NCBI GenBank assembly: GCA_023014485.1
Contig: JAJOZX010002360.1
Location: forward strand, 463,501 to 527,500
DNA length: 64,000 bases
Source of the DNA: Bathynomus jamesi
Taxonomy: Eukaryota > Arthropoda > Malacostraca > Isopoda > Cirolanidae
Direction of reading: 5' to 3'
Shown here piece after piece: positions 56,422 through 64,000 of this stretch. Under the pieces are notes generated by a model. That model made no database searches. It was not told the origin of the DNA and worked only from the letters and a program-made list of their open reading frames with translations. Each line of letters starts with the position of its first letter. The stretch's first letter is position 1. Position numbers and translations under genes: made by a program.

Positions 56422-56516
<95 letters not shown>
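56421..56516. repeat. (TA)n microsatellite just before an exon
   Basis: About 95 bp of TA repeats ending only 20 bases before the exon at 56536, so the acceptor pyrimidine tract is short (GTTGTTGTTTCAG). Confidence 0.92.
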
Positions 56517-56517
<1 letters not shown>

Positions 56518-56535
56518 TAAATGTTGTTGTTTCAG

Positions 56536-56729
56536 GTTGGAGCACACTGTTAGATGCATTCAAAATCAAGCCGGGGACCATTTCTTCATGCATCGAAGAC
56601 GTGAAGGAAGGTCATATTCTCACAATCAGTCCAGGGGGCGTCCGGGAGGCCCAATTCTCCAACCACACCTACCCACTCATCTGGGGGAAGAGAACAGGGT
56701 TTGCGAAGGTTGCCTTAAAGACGAATTGT
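56536..56729 (+). CDS. TMEM68: TMEM68-like exon 4
   Basis: Acceptor TTGTTGTTTCAG, donor GTATGT. GT completes the glycine started in exon 3 (KIP-G). The 64 further codons read WSTLLDAF, then EGHILTISPGGVREAQFSNH and GKRTGFAKVALKTNC. The PGG-VREA block is diagnostic of TMEM68 and lies in the substrate-binding part of the acyltransferase fold. Frame ends in phase 0 and joins PIIPMF of exon 5 with the same residue count as the vertebrate protein. Confidence 0.93.
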
Positions 56730-57064
56730 GTATGTATTAAAATGGAGTTTAAATGGATTGCTCGAGAAAGTAATTTCTCCTGTAAGGGAGATATAAGTGG
56801 AGTAAGGGAGTAGCAACAGCTCGTTTCGAACTTGTTACTAGGTCAGATGCAAGACTTGAGTTGTCATCTGATCTTTCAGAGTTTTTTGTTATTTTGATAC
56901 AAAAAAATAATTTAAGTCATTTGAACTTGCCACTACACTCATCCAACACTGTTTGGTTCACTGAATGAAACAGTACCGATTAAATAAAAATGAAAGTGAA
57001 AAAATTAACATTAGAAATTGTAGAGACTTAACTTCTTAGAGAACTTGTTTGAAATTACAGTGTG

Positions 57065-57350
57065 TGTGTGTGTGTGTAATTTTTTTTCCACGTGTTCCAT
57101 GCGGTGATTCCTCATTTCACGAAAGTCAGGCTTGTTGCCCCCACCTTTCAAGTTGGTTTCTTGGGTTCTCCATTTTACACAGCCAGCTGCACCCGGCTCC
57201 TCTGGGATTGTCCTGAGCAAAGTATCTTATCTTCTTTTGAAGACTTACACGCCAACATCATCCGTGTTTCGAAATGCTTTGGACAGCTTGTTGAATAGTT
57301 TTGGCCTTTTCACAACAAAACTATTTTCTTTCATGGCTGAGGGTGTATAT
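57065..57350 (-). mobile_element. CR1-like LINE 3' fragment
   Basis: Minus-strand pieces: SAMKENSFVVKRPKLFNKL (near 57340-57280) and LLRTIPEEPGAAGC (near 57220-57180), the same C-terminal tail as in the larger LINE at 57595-60240. A GT dinucleotide run (57060-57077) borders it. Confidence 0.7.
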
Positions 57351-57354
57351 ACAC

Positions 57355-57580
57355 CAGTGGCGGCTCGTCGGTAGGCACTGCGGAACTGCAGTACCCCTAA
57401 ATTTTTTATTTACAATTTAAATAATCAAGAACAATATAAGGATGAGCTCACTGAATAACTTTTTCAATAACTTTTGAAACTTTTATTCATTGCTCAATGC
57501 TCATCCTTTTATTTCAGTAATTATTTCAACCCATTCTTAGAGACAGCACCCCTAGAATTTTTAGTCACGAGCCGCCACTG
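57355..57580. mobile_element. 226-bp hAT-like MITE
   Basis: CAGTGGCGGCTCGT at the left and ACGAGCCGCCACTG at the right are perfect 14-bp inverted ends of the common CAGTGGCGGCTCG type assigned to hAT. Flanking 8-mers (ATATACAC, AATTATAC) do not match cleanly, so target duplication is unproven. Confidence 0.75.
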
Positions 57581-57594
57581 AATTATACACCTTT

Positions 57595-60240
57595 ATATAT
57601 ACTGTACACCTTTTAACCTTGTAGTGCTTCCGCGCGACGATCCCTCATCTTCGATAGGTCAGGCTCATGGCCCACCTCTGGAGTTGAATTGGTAGAAGTA
57701 GTAATTGTTGCTGGCGCTCTCCATCTTTCATAACCAGGCACAAACAGCTTATCTGGGATTGTCCGGCATGAGGTGTCTAGTCTGTTTTTGAAGATGCTCA
57801 CATGAACACCAGATGCGTCTCTCGTTTCTTTTGGTAACTGGTTAAATAGTGTTCGTCCTTTGACGACAAAGTTCTTTTCCTTCATTGTTGAGGATGCTCT
57901 TTGTCTAGCCGTTAGTTTCGGAATACTGCACATTCTGCCTTCCTGTTATATTGTATTCACTGGTTTGAATCGCACTGAGGTTAGGTACTGGTACTAGTTT
58001 CTCCATTATTTTCCATGTGTATATTATGGTGTACTCCTCTTCCTTCCAACAAACGTAGATTTAATTTAGTTTTTCCGTAGTAATTTAGTTCTTTGCAGCC
58101 ATTAGTCTTGGATGTGAAATTTCTTCTGACTAATTTTCTCTCTTTTATATTAGGAACATTAAAATTTAGCAATATTCCAGTTTCGGTATGATTAGTGTTT
58201 TCAGAAAGCGAAACTTAAATTCTTGTCCCTTCTTTTCAAGGTTCACAGTACAGTATCTATGCCGTAATTCCTTTTTCTTTGTTTATTGCTATCTGAGCGT
58301 CTCGTGGTTCGATCGGTTAGGCCGCTAAGTCATGGGTCCGAACCCCTGTGCTGCCTAGAGCAGGGCGGTTGTCTTTTTTTGTATCTTGTGTCACGACGAA
58401 GCGGCGGGCCAGCCACGCCCTTTTATAGTAATTGACTCTGGCTAAGGTAATCTAGGCTCGGGCTCCTACCTCCAACTTCCTTGGAGGATATTGGACATGG
58501 CTGTTACTTTTTATTGCCACCTTATTTTCCCTCAAATTTCGCATCGTCGGTCATTATAACGCCTAAATCTTTTGTTTGTGTTCTCTGAATTTCCTCCCTA
58601 TTTGGGGTATAGTATTCTATCTGTTTTAGTTCCTCATTTCTTCTCTATCTTAAGACCTGAAATTTGGCGATGTTAAACTTCATATTTTCCTCCTCTAACC
58701 ATCTGTATAATATGTTTTTGTTCGTTTGTAAGGCTTCCACATTTAATTTTTACTGCTGATTTTTTTATATCGTCACCAAAGGATGTTACTGTATTATTAT
58801 TGGTTACTTAGTTTTCCATATGTGTTAACATGATAATGAATATAAGTGGGACTAATGCTATTCCTTATGGTTCTGAGTTACGTACTTTCGATTCTGAAGA
58901 TGATGATCCTTGGATTTTAACAATTTGCTAACGTTCTTTGAGGAAGTTATAGATCAATTTTCACACTTTACCCATTATTCCCATATGTTTCATTTTATGT
59001 GCAATTATACCACGATCACACGTCGAATGCTTTAGCAAAATCCCCATATATTATATCGGTAGTTTTCATTGTTTTCGAGTACATTAATGATATTGTTATA
59101 ATGTTCTGTCAGTTGTGATAGAAAGATACGACCTTCCTGATCGGAATCCATGCTGGTTCTCATTGAATCTTTCTCGTCTCCAAAAAATCATAGATTTTCT
59201 CTGACTATCCTTTCAAATATTTTGGCGAGATGAGATGTCAGCGACTCGGCTCTATAGATCTTTGCTCGAGACCTATCCCCTCCTTTATATATATAGGGGA
59301 CAGCGTTCGCCTTCTTCTGGATGCTCATTATCTCCTGTATCCAGAGATCATCTCCATATCCATTATATCCAATATCAATGCGTTCCATTTGTCCGGAATT
59401 GCAGCTGAATGCGATTTTATATATAGCTCGCGCTGTATGTCTTTTTACAATATATCACTGGTTATCAAAGTCGGGATAGATACAGTGGGCCGGAAGGTAG
59501 GTGTGGCCAAGTGTATACCGACTTTTGGGGAAAAGTCAAAAACAGTTGTATTCTCTGATTGTACTTTCTCTTCAAAGAAGGCATTTCTATCGGGTACCAC
59601 TTTGTCACTTTTTTGGGTACTGAAAACGAATTCATACTAAGCTCTCAATATTTCAGTTATTTCTTTAATCATCGGTCGGTTAGTTCATTATTTTCTTTCC
59701 TTAAGGGCCCGATAGTGGCGCAAGTTCTTTTTTTCTTCTTCGCAAAGTTAGAAGTATTTTAGGTTTTTCATTATTACTTCTACAGCATCTTCGTCTTCCC
59801 TTTCTGAATGACCCGCAATTAGAGCTTGTATTTTCCCATCGATACTCTTGCTTTTTAGTGATCACTTTACTGGCATTGTTGCCTGTGCAGTTCATTAATT
59901 TTGCATCTGCTCCCTTTCTCTTGCCGAACATTGTCCACTTATGTCTCGAAATTACTTCTCTTTCCTCTTGGTTGTTTTTTTTCGGAGCACGTTTTTCCGA
60001 AATTTCCATCGACTTCTCTCCTAAGGTCAGTAGTATCTCTTCCGTTTTATCCTTAAAGGTGGTTTTCCAGTCAATTGTAGCCTTGGTGTTTAGATTAAAA
60101 ATTTCAAATTTGCTGCTTTGTATAGTGCATGTATTTCTTTCAATGCTGTCATCATATTGTGATATTTCAGTAATGTGTCTGATACAATAGTTAGAGCCAG
60201 CCTTGGCCAAAAGAGTTGCATCACTTTTCACTCGCGTCAG
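57595..60240 (-). mobile_element. Degraded CR1-like LINE, antisense to the host gene
   Basis: Minus strand, from its 5' part: a basic linker between endonuclease and RT (about 60231-59701), RT fingers with SLTSHLAKIFERIVRENL (59188-59250), further RT remnants with stops, DDAKFEGK-like sequence near 58545, IKERKLVRRNFTSKTNGC near 58150, and the C-terminal tail KGRTLFNQLPKETRDASGV with RTIPDKLFVPGYERW (57933-57613). A SINE interrupts it at 58288-58505. The domain order and tail fit the CR1 group. The YADD region could not be read cleanly. Confidence 0.75.
58288..58505 (+). mobile_element. SINE inserted in the CR1-like LINE
   Basis: GTGGTTCGATCGGTTAGGCC resembles an A-box region and CATGGGTCCGAACCCCTG a B box with paired stem. 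An unrelated body ends near TTGGACATGGC. LINE sequence is continuous in sense on either side. Confidence 0.55.
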
Positions 60241-60921
60241 TGTCAGAGAGTTTAAGTGACATTAAATTTATATCTATAAGGCTTCTCTCTCTATTTCTCG
60301 GATGGACTTTAAAAGAAACCACCGCGAAAAATAATTATGGCGTATACAGCTTTGACCAAAAAGTTGCACCACCCTAGAACTGAAGTTCAGCTGATCGTCA
60401 AACGAAACGTGCATGCTACTTCTGAGTAATGATGTGCCGTTGATGTATTGAATTTCATACCACTTTGTAGTTTAAATAGACTTACCTTCAAGAAACTCCA
60501 AAATTTGAAAAAGTAACGTATTAAAACTAATATAGCAAATCGTTCTGAGGAGGTTCACAAGTCCTGACAAATGTTACTAAGTTCATTATCACTACTCAAA
60601 ATACATCATTGATGTTAGTTAATTTCCGTTAATGCTTCTCTCATCCCAAAATATTTTATGGTTTACAACTCTTTTGGCTATATATATATGTATATTAGGA
60701 ATTTTATAAAGCAAAGCATTAAGAGAGAACTAACAGTTTGATCTTGTGTACAACTACATCGCGCGTATTTTTCTTGAAGTTAAATTTAATTTATATGCAG
60801 ACAGGTCAATTTAATTATTTACGCCACGGATGATGTAATCCGCTACCTTTTTTTTTAAATAATCCAGCTTATAACAGAGAAATCACTTGAAGAGTATGAT
60901 TTTTTTTAACTTTTATTGCAG
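60241..60921. other. Intron end, nothing firmly recognised
   Basis: TACAGCTTTGACCAAAAAGT at 60350 has the look of a Tc1 end, without a partner in view. Confidence 0.45.
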
Positions 60922-61056
60922 CCAATCATTCCAATGTTTACGGAAAATTTGAGGGAATCTTTCCGTACTTTCTGTTGGCCCCAGTGTTTATGGGTCTCCC
61001 TTTATGAGAAGTTGAGGTTTCCTTTCGCCCCAGTCTATGGGGGCTTTCCCGTAAAA
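60922..61056 (+). CDS. TMEM68: TMEM68-like exon 5
   Basis: Acceptor TTTTATTGCAG, donor GTAAGT, exactly 45 codons in phase 0. Begins PIIPMFTENLRESFR and ends RFPFAPVYGGFPVK, both conserved blocks of the TMEM68 C-terminal half. No damage. Confidence 0.93.
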
Positions 61057-61985
61057 GTAAGTTTATAGTTCTTAACAGTAAGAAAAAAAAAAAAAGCAGT
61101 GTTCCGCATTCTTTCAGGAAACTCACATCGCCAGAAGAACTTCACCTGGAGACCTACAGAATTCTCACGACCCCCAGCTACATTCAGTGAGTCATCACCG
61201 GGAGTAAGGTGTTTTCTTAGTCACTTTTATTCGCCGTTTACTTTTCGATAAAGACTCGAACATTTTCGATACCAAACCAAATCACGAGTCTCCATTTACT
61301 CGCCTTTCACTACTTGCTTCCATTCCAGTCTGTTTCACTTCCATTTACTGACATCGATACGACAATGGGAACCGGCTCGTCGTTTTCTCACGAGTCGTCA
61401 CTTGACTAGGCGTAAGATTCGTACATTGACAGTATACTTGCTTATTTGGTTGATGTAATTCAGAATGCATCGAAATTAACTAAAAATTAAACTAACCATT
61501 TCCAATTATCGTGCGAAATATCCCGATGAAATCTTTTTTTTTTTTTTAAATATCAGATAGAAAATGACTTAGGTTTATTTCCGCTTCTGACAAGGTTTCC
61601 GTGAGAGACCTGGTTTTCTTATATAACCCTTTAGCCGTAAGAATGTTAATTTTTTTTACATTTCAGATCTATGTTAATTTTATTTCCGTTTAAGGATTGG
61701 TAAGTGTCGTACAAGTAATAGTACAGTTTTAATACATTGATTACGGTAGCTAATGTTGGTTTGTTTCAGTGCAGTGATTTTGCATAGGTATGATCGAAGG
61801 AATAGTTTCAAAATCTTGAGTTCAGAATTCATTTTTCGTGTTAATTGGTGAAATTTAATTTCAAACCATTTGTGCAGTTCGGAAGCTTTTAAAAATAATA
61901 AAAAAACATTAAACTAATAAGCCAAAAAAATAAAATGGAAACTTACATAATTAGTTTAATTAGATACATTTTCATCTTTCCAAAG

Positions 61986-62159
61986 CTTCGGACTCACTTG
62001 GGACCACCGATTTACCCATCTCCCGATGAAACCCCGGAAGAATTGGCTCAAAGATCCCAAGAGGCGGTAAGAGACTTGATAGAGAAACACCAAAAACTTC
62101 CTGGAAACATTTTAAGAGCTCTTGTCGCGAGGATATACGACAGGCAGAAAAGCGATTGA
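61986..62159 (+). CDS. TMEM68: TMEM68-like last coding exon
   Basis: The acceptor is CATCTTTCCAAAG. It codes for 57 residues and TGA. LRTHLGPPIYPSPDETPEEL continues directly from GGFPVK, then VRDLIEKHQKLPGNILRAL, a helical tail found in the family, and RIYDRQKSD at the end. Size and position of the stop agree with vertebrate TMEM68. Confidence 0.93.
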   Translation, partial: LRTHLGPPIYPSPDETPEELAQRSQEAVRDLIEKHQKLPGNILRALVARIYDRQKSD

Positions 62160-62367
62160 CATACATTGTATTATAGAGTCACATAAGATATTTGTGCATT
62201 CCAATTACAATAATTATAAGTTCGGGAAGTTCCCTTACTTTTGTGGTTATCGAATCGAAATGGTTGATCTTCACTTCACGTATTTTAGTTGTTGATTATA
62301 TTTTGTTACTAATTATGCAATTGAATTTTTATTACAAGTTAAGATAAAACCTAGTCATCCTTAATCA

Positions 62368-62368
62368 A

Positions 62369-62373
<5 letters not shown>
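62368..62373 (+). promoter_or_regulatory. Candidate polyadenylation signal AATAAA
   Basis: The first AATAAA clearly downstream of the stop, 208 bases away. A (TA)n tract follows at once, so the cleavage site cannot be placed. Confidence 0.45.
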
Positions 62374-62410
<37 letters not shown>

Positions 62411-62413
<3 letters not shown>

Positions 62414-63168
62414 ATAAGTCCAGCATCATAGGAAAAATAATAAAAAAAGGCAAAACAAAAGCTTTTATTTAAAGAACGTGCTCAATATGTCCACCATTGT
62501 TTTCAATACACAAATTCAGACGTGATACCCAGTCACCAAGCACACGGTGAATGATGTCAGGAGTAATGGTGTTACATGCCCCAATAATCCGCTGCCGCAA
62601 ATGTTCAACACCCCTAATTTTCTCTGCGTATACCAGCGCTTTCAAGTGGCCCCAGAGATAAAAATCTAGTGGCGTGAGATCGGGCTTCTAGCTGGCCATT
62701 CCACAGGCCCTCGACGTCCTATCCAATGACCAGGGAATTGTTGGTACGGGTATTCCCTTACTTGGGTGCTGTAATGTGCAGGAGCGCCGTCTTGCTGGAA
62801 CCATGTTGGGAAATTTCCTTCTTCGTTCAAGACACTGAGAAATGCTTCTTCCTTGAGCATACGTAGGTAGGTGCCTCCAGTGACATGTTCATCGAAAAAG
62901 AGGGGGCCTATGATGCAATCCTTCCAAATGCCACACCATACCATCACCCGAGATGCACCTTGTTCCTTTGAAGAAGTATACCAGTGAGGGTTGTTTTGAG
63001 ACCAGTAGCGGGTTTTCTGTCGATTTACCTCACCATTTCCATAAAAAATAGCCTCGTCACTGAACAGAATGGTGGACGGGAAATTGGCATCCCGAGCATA
63101 AATTATGGTTTGTAGAAATAGAAAAATATTAATTTCTCCTATGATGCCGGACTTATGGGACACCCTGT
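62411..63168 (-). mobile_element. DD41D-type mariner, N-terminally deleted, left end eroded
   Basis: Right end GGACTTATGGGACACCCTGT; left end CCCATAAGTCCAGCATCATA, which lacks the outer ACAGGGTGT and instead abuts (TA)n. The minus strand encodes the catalytic half of a mariner transposase (62469-63163). Relatives with only N- or C-terminal remnants lie at 31347 and 33090. Confidence 0.87.
62469..63163 (-). pseudogene. DD41D mariner transposase catalytic domain
   Basis: The first reading-frame Met lies within the terminal repeat, so the DNA-binding half is deleted. Then TILFSDEAIFYGNGEVNRQ (first Asp), GASRVMVWCGIWKDCIIGPL, FQQDGAPAHYSTQVREY (second Asp), GHWIGRRGPVEWPARSP. A one-base loss near 62688 shifts the frame; the other frame gives DLTPLDFYLWGHLKALVY (third Asp in PLDF) and ends LNLCIENNGGHIEHVL. 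Counting across the shift, 41 residues separate the second and third Asp. Confidence 0.88.
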
Positions 63169-63175
63169 GTGTGTG

Positions 63176-63195
63176 TGTATATATATATATATATT

Positions 63196-63245
<50 letters not shown>

Positions 63246-63296
63246 AACGACGCTCACAAGCGTCGTTCTTTACATTATACTGTGTTGTTTGCAGTT

Positions 63297-63300
<4 letters not shown>
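63176..63300. repeat. (TA)n tract and a short SINE-tail hairpin
   Basis: TA repeats to 63241, then AAAGAACGACGCTCACAAGC with its inverse, and ACTGTGTTGTTTGCAGTTAA, the same tail as in the SINEs at 55.8-56.1 kb. Confidence 0.8.
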
Positions 63301-63327
<27 letters not shown>

Positions 63328-63351
63328 GGGAATGAACTCAGAATGGTTCCC

Positions 63352-63610
63352 TGAGATTTTTTATGATACACACAGACCGTGCATGGAACAAGGAATTCTT
63401 CTAGGAAAATTAAATCCACTATAGTCCGAATAAGTAATGGTAACTGATAAATACTATAGTTTTTCTTTTTCATGATGCTAGCCCGACGTGGGCTAGCATC
63501 CCAAAAATATAGCTTCCCTTACCAGCTTATTACTTATTCGGACTATAGTGGATTTAATTTTCCTAGAAGAGTTCTTTGTTCCATGCACGGTCTGTGTGTA
63601 TCATAATATA
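63352..63610. repeat. Inverted repeat, arms about 100 bp
   Basis: ATACACACAGACCGTGCATG and CATGCACGGTCTGTGTGTAT, with ATTAATTTTCC-type segments inside, pair across a loop near 63488 that itself holds ATGCTAGCCC/GGGCTAGCAT. Confidence 0.87.
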
Positions 63611-63791
63611 TATATATAAATGAAAAGGTTTATTGGTAGACTATAGTCCATATGACAAATATTATTAATACAATGACAGTTCATATACTAAGGATAGAAA
63701 TATATACAATTGATTAGAAATAATACTGCACTGTCGAAGTTAAGTGGAGCTACAGACATATATATATATATATATATAATACGAGTATGTA

Positions 63792-64000
63792 TAGTGAGGG
63801 TCAGAATTATGGGAACATTTTTATAATTTGCGAAATCGTTGCATGCGATTGCATTTTCAGTTTTCATAAAGTATCGCTGTTTAATTTGTCCCATTCACTT
63901 TGTAGTATCTCCCAGAGTATATTTTTTTATTGAACGTCTCCCTAGTTTTCTCTCATGTAGTTCATCCCAGTGTATCTCGATGGGACTGAGATTGGGATAT
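63792..64000 (-). mobile_element. Tc1-like element entering from the right edge
   Basis: A TA followed by GTGAGGGTCAGAATTATGGG marks the end. The minus strand at the very edge reads PNLSPIEIHWDELHERKLG, the catalytic Glu block of Tc1 transposases, then RRSIKKYTLGD. The rest lies outside the window. Confidence 0.75.

Larger units (their letters stand above)
19412..62159 (+). other. TMEM68: TMEM68-like acyltransferase gene (span of six recognised exons)
   Basis: The gene encodes a homologue of TMEM68 (also called DIESL), an ER membrane acyltransferase of the GPAT/AGPAT/DGAT2 superfamily implicated in DGAT1/2-independent triacylglycerol synthesis. Six exons with GT/AG borders join in consistent phase to about 305 codons; vertebrate TMEM68 is near 320, so only a short N-terminus is missing. 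Order in the protein: membrane segment (exon 1), a WDSHGYIWHG stretch (exon 2), the HGALPID catalytic motif (exon 3), ISPGGVREA (exon 4), PIIPMFTEN and GGFPVK (exon 5), and a helical C-terminus (exon 6). Introns are about 0.65, 6.9, 29.2, 4.2 and 0.9 kb. The exons carry no frameshift or stop, unlike all the elements around them, which argues for a live gene under selection. The first exon was not found. Confidence 0.92.

Noticed and set aside
1..64000. CRISPR array, operon or viral insertion
   Set aside because: No regularly spaced repeats with unique spacers, no bacterial gene organisation, and no viral capsid, envelope or replicase reading frame was recognised.

Overview
The window is eukaryotic, from an animal and most likely an arthropod. 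It carries spliced exons with GT/AG borders, long AT-rich introns, abundant (TA)n and (CA)n microsatellites, and many Tc1/mariner, pogo/Tigger, hAT, Penelope-like and non-LTR elements plus tRNA-derived SINEs. The mix (DD41D mariners, GIY-YIG Penelope elements, an I-like LINE with RNase H, several SINE heads) would suit a crustacean, but that is inference. No prokaryotic gene organisation, CRISPR array or functional RNA gene was seen.

Only one host gene is supported: a plus-strand homologue of TMEM68, an ER acyltransferase of the DGAT2/PlsC superfamily. Six coding exons (19412-19550, 20200-20309, 27172-27339, 56536-56729, 60922-61056, 61986-62159) join in consistent phase into about 305 residues with a stop codon. 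The exon or exons holding the first 20-30 codons were not found. A candidate AATAAA lies 208 bases after the stop. The intron between the third and fourth coding exons is about 29.2 kb and holds most of the mobile DNA.

Layout. 1-16.7 kb, upstream of the first recognised exon: a dense field of hairpin (foldback) repeats, including at least eight copies of a TTAGGTCAACTG... hairpin family. It also holds Merlin/ISXO2-like zinc-ribbon fragments, a 692-bp Tigger-like element, a 4.1-kb DNA transposon with about 430-bp terminal inverted repeats and a decayed spliced transposase, and a hAT element with a perfect 8-bp target duplication. 16.7-27.3 kb: exons 1-3 of the recognised set with small MITEs, a hAT remnant and a foldback Penelope-like element. 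27.3-56.5 kb, the giant intron: an A+C-rich LINE, two deleted DD41D mariners, SINE clusters, a 6.5-kb GC-rich I-like LINE, a 1.49-kb Tc1 palindrome, mariners at 43.8 and 48.3 kb, a degraded Tc1, a Tigger-like element, two hairpin elements, and a Tc1 inserted inside a foldback mariner. 56.5-62.2 kb: exons 4-6 with antisense CR1-like LINE remnants. 62.4-64 kb: a DD41D mariner, hairpins and the end of another Tc1-like element running off the window.

Nearly every transposase or reverse transcriptase reading frame is broken by frameshifts, stops or internal deletions, so this looks like a decaying element graveyard around one conserved gene. No intact autonomous element was found.
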